A stretch of DNA of 64,000 bases from Streptomyces chartreusis NRRL 3882 (GTDB taxonomy: Bacteria > Actinomycetota > Actinomycetes > Streptomycetales > Streptomycetaceae), in NCBI RefSeq assembly GCF_900236475.1, contig NZ_LT963352.1, forward strand, positions 6,204,001 through 6,268,000, in the 5' to 3' direction. The notes under the pieces are model-generated. The model searched no databases. It was given only the letters and a program-made list of their open reading frames with translations, and had not been told where the DNA came from. Position numbers and translations under genes: made by a program. Every line of letters begins with the position of its first letter. Position 1 is the first letter of the stretch. Positions 24,789 to 33,835 of the stretch are shown one piece after another.

Positions 24789-26147
24789 ATGGGACGACCT
24801 GGCCTGAATCGCAGGCAGCTTCTCGGCGGGCTCGGCGGGCTCACCGTCGGGGGCAGCTTCGGCTTCGCCGCACTCGGCACCGGAGCCGACGCACTCGCCT
24901 CGGACGCGAACACGCGCGTGCGGTACTGGAACCTCTTCAGCGGCGGCGACGGCTACAACATGATCGCGATGCTGAACTCCTTCCGTAAGGACCACCCGGC
25001 CATCGCGGTCAAGGACTCCACCCTCCAGTGGGGCAGCCCCTTCTACACCAAGCTCGCCATGGCCGCCGCGGGCAATCGCGCACCCGACCTCGGCGTCATG
25101 CACATGGGCCGGGTCACCGGCTTCTCGCCCGGCCGCCTCCTGGACGCCTGGGACGTCGACCTGCTCGCCGAGTACGGCGTACGGCAGCAGGACTTCAACC
25201 CCCGGTTGTGGAATCGCGGCGTCATCGACGGCAAGCTCTACGCCGTCCCCCTCGACATCCACGTCCAGCTCTGCTTCTACCGCAAGGACGTGCTGAAGAA
25301 GGCGGGGCTGCTCGGCGACGACGGCCGGATCGTGCCCGTGACGTCGACCGGAGAGTGGTTCGACGTCCTCAAGGAGGCCAAGAAGGCCACCAAGAAGGGG
25401 CTGCAGACCATCGGCATGTGGAGCAGTGACCAGAACTTCCAGTGGTGGTTCTTCGTCGCCTTCTACACCCAGCTCGGCGGCACCTGGTTCAACGACGCCG
25501 ACACCGAGGTCACCTTCGACACCGACAAGGCCGCCCAGGTCCTGGAGTTCCTGCGCCGGCACATCACCGACGGGTACGCCGACCCGAGCTTCGCGGGCCT
25601 CGCGAGCGCCGAACAGTTCGTCAACGGCTCGCCCTTCGTCTGGGAGGGCAACTGGTCGGTGCCGGTCTACGACACCGCGAAGATCGACTACGGCGCCACC
25701 CCGCTGCCGCCCGTCTTCGGCGGACCGGCCACCCACGCCGAGTCGCACGCCTTCGTCCTGCCGCACCAGTCCGACCGCGGCGGCCCCGCCAACGAGGGCG
25801 CCCACCGACTCGCCGCCTACATCGTCCGGCACGCCCGGCAGTGGGCGCTCGGCGGCCACATCCCCGCCTACCGGCCGGTCCTGTCCACGGCCGCGTACCA
25901 GAAGATGAGTCCCCAGAACGAGTACGTCTCGGCCATGGACCACCAGGCCACCGAGCCCAAGGTGTGGTTCGCCGGCTCCACCGGCATCCTCGCCCAGCGC
26001 GTCGGCCCCGTCGTCGTCTCGTCCACGATGGGCTCCGCCAGGCCGGAGACCGCCGCCCGCCGGATGAAGGGCGAGCTCACCAGGCTGCTCGCGACGAAGA
26101 ACCCCATGGACGGCAAGACCGCCGCACAGGGAGGTGCGGTCGCATGA
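24789..26147 (+). CDS. Extracellular solute-binding protein of an oligosaccharide ABC importer
   Basis: A 452-residue substrate-binding protein with a Tat-type leader (LNRRQLLGGLGGLTVGG) ending near GTGADALAS. The mature part has VRYWNLFSGGDGYNMIAMLN, ALGGHIPAYRPVLST and other features of the family 1 (MalE/UgpB-like) binding proteins. Its stop overlaps the next permease start (ATGA). The operon ends with an intracellular GH51 arabinofuranosidase, so the cargo is probably arabino-oligosaccharides released by the GH43 enzymes at 36442-38840. No cysteine lipobox is visible. Confidence 0.88.
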   Translation: MGRPGLNRRQLLGGLGGLTVGGSFGFAALGTGADALASDANTRVRYWNLFSGGDGYNMIAMLNSFRKDHPAIAVKDSTLQWGSPFYTKLAMAAAGNRAPDLGVMHMGRVTGFSPGRLLDAWDVDLLAEYGVRQQDFNPRLWNRGVIDGKLYAVPLDIHVQLCFYRKDVLKKAGLLGDDGRIVPVTSTGEWFDVLKEAKKATKKGLQTIGMWSSDQNFQWWFFVAFYTQLGGTWFNDADTEVTFDTDKAAQVLEFLRRHITDGYADPSFAGLASAEQFVNGSPFVWEGNWSVPVYDTAKIDYGATPLPPVFGGPATHAESHAFVLPHQSDRGGPANEGAHRLAAYIVRHARQWALGGHIPAYRPVLSTAAYQKMSPQNEYVSAMDHQATEPKVWFAGSTGILAQRVGPVVVSSTMGSARPETAARRMKGELTRLLATKNPMDGKTAAQGGAVA

Positions 26148-27082
26148 CCACCAGCGCCCAGACCGTCATCGCACCCGTGCGCGCGGGGACCGCCGCCGAC
26201 AGCGCCACCACCCCCCGCAAACAGGGCTTCCAGCACGGCGGCTGGTTCGTCGCCCCGTTCCTTGCCCTGTTCGCGCTCTTCGTGATCTGGCCGCTGCTGC
26301 GCGGCGTCTACCTCAGCTTCACGGACGCCAACATCTCCGGCGACAGCACGAGCTTCGTCGGCCTCGACAACTACCGCGAGGCCGTCCAGGATCCCCTGGT
26401 GTGGGACACGCTCGGCCACAGCGCGTACTTCACGCTGCTGGTCGTGCCCTGCATCACGGTCCTCGCCTTCCTCCTCGCGATGCTCGCCCACCACATCGAA
26501 CGCGGCAAGTGGCTGTGGCGGCTGTGCTTCTTCGCCCCGTTCCTGCTGCCGTCCACCGTCGCGGCCAACCTGTGGCAGTGGCTGTTCAACCCCGGCACCG
26601 GAATGATCAACTACGTCTTCGGCATCGAGACGCCGTGGCTGACGGACAAGTCCTACGCCATGCTCGCGGTGGTGATCTGCACGCTCTGGTGGACGGTCGG
26701 CTTCAGCTTCCTCCTCTACCTCGCCGCGCTCCAGGGCATCCCCGACCACCTCCACGAGGCCGCCAAGCTCGACGGCGCGAACGCCTGGCACCGCATGGTC
26801 CACATCACCCTGCCGATGCTGCGCAACATCACGGGGCTCGTCATCGCCCTGCAGATCCTCGCCTCGCTCCAGGTCTTCGACCAGGCCGTCGTGATGATGG
26901 ACTTCCTCCCCGGGCCCGAGGGATCGACCCGCACCTTCGTCCAGTACACCCTCGAAGAGGGCTTCACGAGCTACCGCGTGGGCTACGCCTCCGCGATCTC
27001 CGTCATCTTCTTCGTGATCATCGCGGCCGTCGCCCTGGCGAGGATGTGGCTGCTGCGCAACCGTGAGGAGAGCGCCCGATGA
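26144..27082 (+). CDS. ABC sugar permease, MalF-type
   Basis: A 312-residue membrane protein with six predicted helices (GGWFVAPFLALFALFVIWPL to VIFFVIIAAVALARMWLL) and the cytoplasmic EAA loop LHEAAKLDGANAWHRMVHIT, which contacts the ATPase. No ATPase gene is present in this operon, so a shared MsiK-type ATPase encoded elsewhere is expected, as is known for Streptomyces sugar importers. Start and stop overlap neighbouring genes by four bases. Confidence 0.9.
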   Translation: MTTSAQTVIAPVRAGTAADSATTPRKQGFQHGGWFVAPFLALFALFVIWPLLRGVYLSFTDANISGDSTSFVGLDNYREAVQDPLVWDTLGHSAYFTLLVVPCITVLAFLLAMLAHHIERGKWLWRLCFFAPFLLPSTVAANLWQWLFNPGTGMINYVFGIETPWLTDKSYAMLAVVICTLWWTVGFSFLLYLAALQGIPDHLHEAAKLDGANAWHRMVHITLPMLRNITGLVIALQILASLQVFDQAVVMMDFLPGPEGSTRTFVQYTLEEGFTSYRVGYASAISVIFFVIIAAVALARMWLLRNREESAR

Positions 27083-27933
27083 CCACCGCCGTACCGGTGA
27101 AGCCCCGTAAGCCGTGGACCCCCGGCCAGATCGTCCTGACCCTCCTCGGCACAGGCGTCTCGGCCGCCTTCCTGGCCCCCTTCGCCTGGGCCCTGTTCAC
27201 CTCCCTCAAGTCGGAGACCGAGGCGGTGGAGGTCCCACCGCACTGGCTCCCCGAGGACTGGACCGGCCAGGCCTGGAAGGCCCTCTTCGAGACCGGCAAC
27301 ATCACCAACTGGTTCGTCAACTCCGTGGTCGTCTCCGTCTGTGTGACGTCCGTGGTGCTGCTGGTGAGCGCACTCGCCGGGTACGGCTTCGCCCGCACCG
27401 AGTTCCGCGGCAAGAAGGCCCTGATGGGCCTGGTCATGGCCGGCCTGATGATCTCGCCCGCCGTCCTCGGCGTGCCGCTCTTCACCACCGTCCAGCAGAT
27501 GGGCATGGTCGACACCTACTGGGGCATGATCCTGCCGCAGTGCGCACCCGCCGCGATGGTCTACATCCTCTACAAGTTCTTCCAGGGCATCCCGCGCGAA
27601 CTGGAGGAGGCCGCCTTCATCGACGGCGCGGGCCGCTGGCGCGTCTTCTTCACCATCGTCCTCCCGCTCTCCCGCCCCTCCCTCGCCGCGGTCGGCATCT
27701 TCACGTTCATCGCCTCGTGGAACAACTTCCTCTGGCCGTACATGGTGACCAACAACCCCGACCTGATGACCATGCCGAACGGCATCGCGACCGTGATGAA
27801 CTCCTACGGCATCCAGTGGGCCCAGCTCATGGCCGGCGGCCTGATGGCGGGCCTGCCCCTGATCATCGTCTTCGTGTTCTTCCAGAGGCAGATAGTGGCG
27901 GGTGTCGCGCACACCGGCTTGGCTGGGCAGTAG
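27079..27933 (+). CDS. ABC sugar permease, MalG-type
   Basis: A 284-residue membrane protein with six helices and the EAA motif LEEAAFIDGAGRWRVFFTIV followed by LPLSRPSLAAVGIFTFIASW. It starts at ATG 27079, overlapping the MalF-type gene stop, and forms the second half of the channel. It is followed by a 120-base spacer with a dispersed repeat before the GH51 gene, which may still be read through. Confidence 0.9.
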   Translation: MTTAVPVKPRKPWTPGQIVLTLLGTGVSAAFLAPFAWALFTSLKSETEAVEVPPHWLPEDWTGQAWKALFETGNITNWFVNSVVVSVCVTSVVLLVSALAGYGFARTEFRGKKALMGLVMAGLMISPAVLGVPLFTTVQQMGMVDTYWGMILPQCAPAAMVYILYKFFQGIPRELEEAAFIDGAGRWRVFFTIVLPLSRPSLAAVGIFTFIASWNNFLWPYMVTNNPDLMTMPNGIATVMNSYGIQWAQLMAGGLMAGLPLIIVFVFFQRQIVAGVAHTGLAGQ

Positions 27934-27939
27934 AACGGC

Positions 27940-28025
27940 GCCCGAAGGGGCGCGGGGCCGTGCTCGGTATGCGGCTCCGCCGCGTGGGCGCGACAAGCCA
28001 CGAACCACCCGCAGCCGCCAGACAA
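27940..28025. repeat. Dispersed Streptomyces intergenic repeat
   Basis: The segment ggggcgcggggccgtgctcggtatgcggctccgccgcgtgggcgcgacaagccacgaa... contains modules (ggggcgcgggg; gcggctccgccgcgtgggcgc; acaagccacgaa; acccgcagccg) that I recognise as a repeat common between Streptomyces genes. A related copy is at 38847-38935, and the module gcggctccgccgcgtgggcgc recurs at 14684-14704. Confidence 0.6.
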
Positions 28026-28053
28026 CAGAAACCACCCACCCCGAAAGGCGACC

Positions 28054-29568
28054 ATGCACACCGCCCGCTTCACCCTCGACCCAGCCTTCACCGTCGGCGA
28101 GGTCAACCCTCGCCTCTTCGGCAGCTTCGTGGAACACCTCGGCCGCTGCGTCTACACAGGCATCTTCGAACCGGACCACCCCACGGCCGACGACAAGGGC
28201 CTGCGCCGGGACGTCCTGGACCTCGTCCGGGAACTCGGCGTCACCGCCGTCCGCTACCCCGGCGGCAACTTCGTCTCCGGCTACAAGTGGGAGGACTCGG
28301 TCGGCCCCGCCGAGGACCGCCCCCGCCGCCTCGACCTCGCCTGGCACTCCACGGAGACCAACCGCTTCGGCCTCTCCGAGTACATCGACTTCCTCCGCAA
28401 GATCGGCCCCCAGGCCGAGCCCATGATGGCCATCAACCTCGGCACCCGAGGCGTCGCGGAAGCCCTCGAACTCCAGGAGTACGCCAACCACACCGAGGGC
28501 ACCGCCCTGTCCGACCTGCGCGTCAGCCACGGCGACAAGGACCCCTTCGGCATCAGACTGTGGTGCCTCGGCAACGAGATGGACGGCCCCTGGCAGACCG
28601 GCCACAAGACGGCGGAGGAGTACGGCCGGGTCGCCGCCGAGACGGCCAGGGCCATGCGCCAGCTGGACCCCGGCGTCGAACTCGTCGCCTGCGGCTCCTC
28701 CAGCCAGTCCATGCCGACGTTCGCCCAGTGGGAGGCGACCGTCCTGGAGGAGACGTACGACCTCGTCGACTACATCTCGCTGCACGCCTACTACTGGCCC
28801 GAGGACGGCGACGTCGACTCCTTCCTGGCCTCCGCCGTCGACATGGAGTCCTTCATCGACAACGTCGTCGCGACCGCGGACCACGTGGGCGCGCGCCTCA
28901 AGTCGAAGAAGCGGATCAACCTCTCCTTCGACGAGTGGAACGTCTGGTACCTGCCCGAGTGGGAGGCCCGTGCCAAGACCTTCGAGCAGGACGACTGGCC
29001 GGAGGCCCCGCGCCTGCTGGAGGACAACTACAGCGTCACCGACGCCGTCGTCTTCGGCTCGCTCCTCATCGCCCTGCTCCGGCACGCCGACCGCGTCACG
29101 GTCGCCTGCCTCGCCCAGCTCGTCAACGTCATCGCGCCGATCATGACCGAGCCGGGCGGCCCGGCCTGGCGGCAGACGACGTTCTTCCCGTTCGCGCAGG
29201 CGAGCAGGTACGGCCGCGGCCAGGTCCTCGACGTCCGGGTGGACTCGCCGACGTACGAGACGAAGAAGTACGGCGAGACGGACCTGCTGCACGCCACCGC
29301 CGTACGCGCCGAGGACGGCACGGTCACGGTCTTCGCGGTGAACCGCAGCCGCACCGACGCCCTCCCGCTCGACGTCGCCCTGAACGGCCTCGACCTCACG
29401 CGGGTCGTCGAGCACAGCGTCCTCGCGGACGCCGACCCCGACGCCCGCAACACCCTCGACGACCCCGAGCGCGTCGCCCCGCACCCGGGCGACGGCACGG
29501 CCCTCCGGGACGGCACGCTGAGCGCCGTCCTGGAGCCGCTGTCCTGGAACGTGATCCGGCTGGCGTGA
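28054..29568 (+). CDS. GH51 alpha-L-arabinofuranosidase
   Basis: A 504-residue protein without a signal peptide, hence intracellular. It opens with FTLDPAFTVGEVNPRLFGSF and VEHLGRCVYTGIFEP, the GH51 start, and has the general acid E175 in CLGNEMDGPW and the nucleophile E294 in LSFDEWNVWY. The C-terminal beta domain includes HATAVRAEDGTVTVFAVNRS. It cleaves terminal arabinofuranose from imported arabino-oligosaccharides. The gene follows the ABC importer on the same strand and is probably part of the same regulon. Confidence 0.94.
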   Translation: MHTARFTLDPAFTVGEVNPRLFGSFVEHLGRCVYTGIFEPDHPTADDKGLRRDVLDLVRELGVTAVRYPGGNFVSGYKWEDSVGPAEDRPRRLDLAWHSTETNRFGLSEYIDFLRKIGPQAEPMMAINLGTRGVAEALELQEYANHTEGTALSDLRVSHGDKDPFGIRLWCLGNEMDGPWQTGHKTAEEYGRVAAETARAMRQLDPGVELVACGSSSQSMPTFAQWEATVLEETYDLVDYISLHAYYWPEDGDVDSFLASAVDMESFIDNVVATADHVGARLKSKKRINLSFDEWNVWYLPEWEARAKTFEQDDWPEAPRLLEDNYSVTDAVVFGSLLIALLRHADRVTVACLAQLVNVIAPIMTEPGGPAWRQTTFFPFAQASRYGRGQVLDVRVDSPTYETKKYGETDLLHATAVRAEDGTVTVFAVNRSRTDALPLDVALNGLDLTRVVEHSVLADADPDARNTLDDPERVAPHPGDGTALRDGTLSAVLEPLSWNVIRLA

Positions 29569-29578
29569 CGGCCCCCGG

Positions 29579-30685
29579 TCAGCGTTCGATGCGGGGCCGG
29601 GCGGTCGTGGACGGCGGGGGCGACGTCGTGCCGACCGCCCAGTAGCCGTCCGAACCGGGCACCGTCGCGAGGGCGTTCATGACGACGGGGGTCGTGGCCA
29701 CCGGCCCCCGCTCGCTCACCCAGGCCGTGCCGTCCCAGCGCAGGTAGTGGGCCCGGGTCTGGTCCCAGAAGTCCCACCCGGAGATACGGTCGGGACGCCC
29801 CTGAGCGTCGCCCACGATGCCGGTCAGCACTCCCACGCCGAACGGTGCCGTGACGTACTCCCAACCGGTGCCGTCCCCGTGCAGCAGCCGGACGCCGGGG
29901 GGCTTGCCGGGCGGGCCGCCGACGCCGTAGTCGTAGCCCGTCATCCAGATGTCGTCGCGGGCGACCGGAAGCAGCCCGGTGAAGCCGGCCCGGATGCCGC
30001 CGGGCGTCGGCAGCACTGTCCAGGCCGCTCCGTCCCAGCGGGCGACGAGCTCGCTTCCGTAGACCCAGATGTCGCCACAAGGCGCGCGGTGGATGCCGTA
30101 CGGCGGGATGGTGGTCGTGACCGGGGGCGCCTCCAGCCAGGTCCACTTGCCCCGGTGGCCGTGCAGCAGCACCGAGCCGTCGCTGTTCCGGCCGGAGACC
30201 CAGACGTGGCCCCGGGGGCCGGTCGCGACGGCGGCGAGGGACGTGCCCGGCGCCCCGCGCCTGGGGAAGTCGGCCTCCCGCCACGCCGGCCCGTCCCAGG
30301 CGAGCAGCCGGGCGGTGCCGGAGGTGTCGGTGCCGACGGCCCAGGCGGAGCCGTCGGACGCGGCGGCGACGGAGCCCAGATAGCCGCCGAAGCCGGTGCC
30401 CGTGCGCTGCCAGGCCGTGCCGTCCCACACGAGGGTCAGCGCCGTCCCCCGTGCGCTGCCGTAGCGGCCCTCCTCGCCCACGGCCCAGGCGAGGCCGGGG
30501 CCCGCTGCCGCCACGTCGAGCAACTGCGCGGCCGGGGCGGCCTCGGGGGCGGGGACGGCCTGCCACTCGCGGGTCTCACCCGGGAGACCGGGGGCCGCCC
30601 AGGCCGTTCCACCCCGCATCGAGGCGAGCCCGAGCCCGGCCCCGACCAATCCGCCCAATCCACCGATGAAACGCCGTCTTCGCAC
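29579..30685 (-). CDS. Secreted beta-propeller-like protein of unknown function
   Basis: A 368-residue protein with a Tat leader (MRRRRFIGGLGGLVGAGLGL, cleavage near AWAAPG). The mature part repeats a WDGTAW / WAVG pattern (LVWDGTAWQRTGTGFGGYLG, SDGSAWAVGTDTSGTARLL, ARWDGAAWTVLPTPGG, LRWDGTAWVSERGP), suggesting a six- or seven-bladed propeller. No catalytic motif is recognisable. It converges on the GH51 gene with ten bases between them. A role in binding or degrading external polymers is possible given its neighbours. Confidence 0.75.
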   Translation of the reverse strand: MRRRRFIGGLGGLVGAGLGLASMRGGTAWAAPGLPGETREWQAVPAPEAAPAAQLLDVAAAGPGLAWAVGEEGRYGSARGTALTLVWDGTAWQRTGTGFGGYLGSVAAASDGSAWAVGTDTSGTARLLAWDGPAWREADFPRRGAPGTSLAAVATGPRGHVWVSGRNSDGSVLLHGHRGKWTWLEAPPVTTTIPPYGIHRAPCGDIWVYGSELVARWDGAAWTVLPTPGGIRAGFTGLLPVARDDIWMTGYDYGVGGPPGKPPGVRLLHGDGTGWEYVTAPFGVGVLTGIVGDAQGRPDRISGWDFWDQTRAHYLRWDGTAWVSERGPVATTPVVMNALATVPGSDGYWAVGTTSPPPSTTARPRIER

Positions 30686-30771
30686 GAGGTTCCCCTCCCT
30701 GTCGGCAGCCCGGAAAGGCCAACACGGTGAACCAGCCTGCCGGAGAAGGCAATGCGCGCGGACGGCTCGAT

Positions 30772-30793
30772 CCGGTCACACCGGTGTGACCGG
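30772..30793. repeat. Perfect 22-bp palindrome over the GH35 stop codon
   Basis: The half-site ccggtcacacc is followed directly by its exact reverse complement. It spans the last codons and TGA of the beta-galactosidase gene on the minus strand. It could act as a terminator hairpin or as a protein binding site; a shorter related core (acaccggtgt) occurs at about 56870. Confidence 0.6.
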
Positions 30794-33754
30794 CACCCCT
30801 CCAGCCGCGGCGCCCAGCAGCGTCAGCCGTACATCCCCCGGCCCCGACGGTGTGGTCCCGTCGGACAGCACCGCCAACGCCAGTGTGTTGGCGCCACGTG
30901 TACGGAGGATCCCGTTCGGCAGCACGAACGTGTGCTGGGGCCCCACGTCGTTGATGTACTGGCCCATGTTCCAGCCGTTGAGGAAGATCTGGACGCGGTA
31001 GGCCCGCTTCGGGTCGTCGTCGAGGACGAGCCCGATGGAGGCATCGACTCCGGGCTCGACATCGAGCCGGAAGTCCGTCCGGTACCAGGTGACGCCCTGC
31101 CGCCGGTCGGCACGCGGCAGTTCGGCGTCCTGCCAGTCCCCGTCGTCGTATTCCGGCAGGTGCCAGCCCTCGCGCTCCCCGTGCAGCCCCCCGTTGTTCA
31201 TCGGCCCGCGCACGGGATCGGGCGCCGACGCGCCCTGGATCCGCCAGGTCACCTTCGGGGCGGCACCCTCGAAGGTGACGGCGGTCAGCCCACGCGCGGC
31301 CTTGTGCGTGTCGAGTGCCTTGCCGTCCATGTCGTGCTGCATCCGGCGGACGAGCACGGACAGCACGTGCCGGTCACCACGCTCGCGGCGGTCCTCACGG
31401 AACCTCTTCCGCAGGTCCTTCGGCAGGGCGAAGGTGGCCTTCGCCGTCCAGGTCCCCTGCCGTGCCCGGTCCCTGTCCGGCACCGGCATCCGGTGCGTGC
31501 CCAGCGGCTCGCCGTCCAGCCAGGCCATCAGCAGGCCCTGCGTGCCCGTGCTGTAGTCGAGGGACACGGACTCCAGGCCGTTCGCGTCCGTCCACTCGCC
31601 CCGGTACCAGACGTCGCCGTAGTGGAAGCCGTAGTCGTCGGCGAACAGGACCGGCTGCCCGTCGGGCACGGGCGTCGTGCTGAACGACGTCTTCCTGTCG
31701 GCCCTCGTCCAGCCGGAGTCGTCGAAGCCGGGCTCGGCCTCCGGGTTCTCGGTCCGCCGCCGCCAGCCGTCGAGGGCGGGCAGGGCCGGCGCGGTCACGC
31801 CGGCAAGCGGGCGGAGCGCCAGCAGACTGCCGGAGGCGCTGATCCGGGTGGGCACCGGGCGCCCGTTCCACGTGACATGGGTGATCCCGCGCGGCCCCCA
31901 CACCTCCAGGCCGGTCTGGCCGGTGGTGTCGCCGGTGAGGTGGACCGTGGAGCCGCGCAGCGTGGCCGACCGCAGCAGGGCCGGGCCGTAGACGAGGAGC
32001 GGGCCGGACGGCGTCTCGTACGGCCACAGCCTGAGGGCCGTCGCGTCGTCGGCGAACAGCAGCAGCATCGGCGTGTCCACACCGTCGCCCTCGACCCGCA
32101 CCCGGCTCAGCCCGCCGGCGCCGAGCGGAGCGGTCACGTACAGCTTGCCGAGGTTGTAGGCCCACGCGGGCTCCGCGTCCAGCCGCATGGGCGTCGGTTC
32201 GTCCGCGCAGTCCAGCACGACCTGCGCCAGATCGCCCCGCCGGCCCGCGAACACGGCGATGTCCTGCCGCCCGGCGGTCAGGCTCAGCATCGGCTGCACG
32301 GTGGCGTGCACCAGCGTCCGCTTCCCGAGCTTCAGCCCGGCGGCGATCAGCTTGGCGTCCCGCGCCGGGACCCTGACCGGCACGTCGATCCCGGCGTCCG
32401 GCAGCGTCGAGGACACCGCCTCGTCGGAGTCGTTGCGCAGGACGTAGAAGTGGGCGCCGGTGTCGGGGTTGGCCAGGTGGTAGACCTTGATCCGCTCGTC
32501 GGCGGCCCGTACCGCCTTCGCCCGGTTCAGCCTGGCGAGGTCCGGCACGTACCGCAGCAACTGCCCCATCTGGTGCATCGGGGCGAGCTTGGGCGTGGCG
32601 TTGCGGGCCTCGTCGAAGGCCGCGCCGTAGTCGTACGACGTGTAGACGACCGGCGCGGGCAGCCAGCCCCAGGAGGTGCCGCCGTACGTCATGTAGACGT
32701 TGTGCAGCGTGATGCCGTTGGCGAGGTTGGTGAGGTGGAAACGCCGCTCGTACGCCGCGTCCCGGGTCCGGCGCGCCTCGGCGTAGCCCTTCCCGTCGAA
32801 CCAGGACCCGCCCCACGGGTCGAACCAGCCCCCGCCGAACTCGGGCAGGAACCCGGGCGTGCGCGGACTGGCCGTGGCCCCGCCCTTCGCCCCGCCGGTC
32901 CCGAAGTGCCCCCAGTCGGGCGGCACCTCGTCCGGCTCCGGATACCCGTCGAACCCGTACAGCCAGCGCCCCTTCTCACCGCCGGTGCCGAACGACCCGG
33001 GCACCCAGTACCCGTTGCGCCCCTTGTCGTTGTGGAACAGCGGCACGTCGATGCCGTCGGCGCGGACCTTCTCGTACAGGTACGACATGTAGGCGCGCCC
33101 GGTCGGCTCGTCGACGTGCGCGTCGTACTCGTTCTCGATCTGGTACAGCAGCACCGTGCCCGTGCCCCGCGTGAACAGTCGCTTGGCGACGATGGCGTTG
33201 ACGGCGGACAGCCACTCGTCGACGTACCGCAGGTAGGTCGGGTCGGAGGTGCGGGCCGTGCCCTCGGTGGCGGTCAGCCAGCCGGGGAAGCCGCCGGCGT
33301 CGACCTCGGCGTTGATGTACGGGCCGGGCCGCAGGATCACGTACAGACCGGTCTCGGCGGCCATGCGCAGGAACAGGTCCAGGTCGCGCACACCGGTGAA
33401 GTCGTACCGGCCGGGGGCGGGGGAGTGGTAGTTCCAGGCGACGTACACGCTGACGGCGTTGTAGCCGTGAGCGCGCATCTTCTCCAGCATGTCCCGCCAC
33501 AGGGAAGGGCTCGGCAGCCGGAAGGGGTGCAGCTCGCCCGACCAGAGGACGAGGCGCCGGCCGTCGACCAGCAGCGAGTACCGGTCGAAACCGACCTCGT
33601 GCCGCCTGCCGTCCGCGCCCGGTACCGGTGGCGGCGGGCCGGTGGGCACGGTGCGTGCCGGGTTGGCGGAGGTCGGCGACCCGCTGCCGGTCAGCGCGAA
33701 GCCGAGCGCCGCCGTGCCGGCGAGAGCGTGGAAGGTACGCCTGCTGAGCTCCAA
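30776..33754 (-). CDS. GH35 beta-galactosidase, Tat-secreted
   Basis: About 992 residues. I take TTG 33752-33754 as the start because it has AGGAGG seven bases upstream; the longer ATG 33805 has no ribosome binding site and intrudes on the divergent promoter. The leader ELSRRTFHALAGTAALGFAL has a twin-arginine motif. The catalytic TIM barrel has LVLWSGELHPFRLP, RPGPYINAEVDAGGFP, the acid/base in YQIENEY (E209) and the nucleophile in PEFGGGW (E305), followed by beta domains typical of long GH35 enzymes. It would release galactose from outside arabinogalactan or galactan, feeding the importer at 42057-46005. Confidence 0.9.
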   Translation of the reverse strand: MELSRRTFHALAGTAALGFALTGSGSPTSANPARTVPTGPPPPVPGADGRRHEVGFDRYSLLVDGRRLVLWSGELHPFRLPSPSLWRDMLEKMRAHGYNAVSVYVAWNYHSPAPGRYDFTGVRDLDLFLRMAAETGLYVILRPGPYINAEVDAGGFPGWLTATEGTARTSDPTYLRYVDEWLSAVNAIVAKRLFTRGTGTVLLYQIENEYDAHVDEPTGRAYMSYLYEKVRADGIDVPLFHNDKGRNGYWVPGSFGTGGEKGRWLYGFDGYPEPDEVPPDWGHFGTGGAKGGATASPRTPGFLPEFGGGWFDPWGGSWFDGKGYAEARRTRDAAYERRFHLTNLANGITLHNVYMTYGGTSWGWLPAPVVYTSYDYGAAFDEARNATPKLAPMHQMGQLLRYVPDLARLNRAKAVRAADERIKVYHLANPDTGAHFYVLRNDSDEAVSSTLPDAGIDVPVRVPARDAKLIAAGLKLGKRTLVHATVQPMLSLTAGRQDIAVFAGRRGDLAQVVLDCADEPTPMRLDAEPAWAYNLGKLYVTAPLGAGGLSRVRVEGDGVDTPMLLLFADDATALRLWPYETPSGPLLVYGPALLRSATLRGSTVHLTGDTTGQTGLEVWGPRGITHVTWNGRPVPTRISASGSLLALRPLAGVTAPALPALDGWRRRTENPEAEPGFDDSGWTRADRKTSFSTTPVPDGQPVLFADDYGFHYGDVWYRGEWTDANGLESVSLDYSTGTQGLLMAWLDGEPLGTHRMPVPDRDRARQGTWTAKATFALPKDLRKRFREDRRERGDRHVLSVLVRRMQHDMDGKALDTHKAARGLTAVTFEGAAPKVTWRIQGASAPDPVRGPMNNGGLHGEREGWHLPEYDDGDWQDAELPRADRRQGVTWYRTDFRLDVEPGVDASIGLVLDDDPKRAYRVQIFLNGWNMGQYINDVGPQHTFVLPNGILRTRGANTLALAVLSDGTTPSGPGDVRLTLLGAAAGGVPVTPV

Positions 33755-33802
33755 GGGAGCGCCTCCTGTTGTGCTGCCGTGCCGTACGTGGTGCTGGTGG
33801 GT

Positions 33803-33830
33803 CATTGTCTACGGGCCGACCGCGACAATG
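33803..33830. promoter_or_regulatory. Inverted repeat at the Rrf2/GH35 divergent start
   Basis: CATTGTC (33803-33809) and GACAATG (33824-33830) form a perfect 7-bp inverted repeat with a 14-bp gap directly before the Rrf2 start codon (33836). A candidate operator for the Rrf2 protein, able to affect both directions. Confidence 0.45.
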
Positions 33831-33835
33831 GTCGT

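Noticed and set aside
26983..29484. 833-codon minus-strand open frame
   Set aside because: Antisense to the MalG-type permease and GH51 genes; composition is that of a shadow frame.
33755..33805. Longer N-terminus of the GH35 enzyme from ATG 33805
   Set aside because: No ribosome binding site, no signal-peptide role for the added residues, and it invades the Rrf2 operator region; TTG 33754 has AGGAGG.
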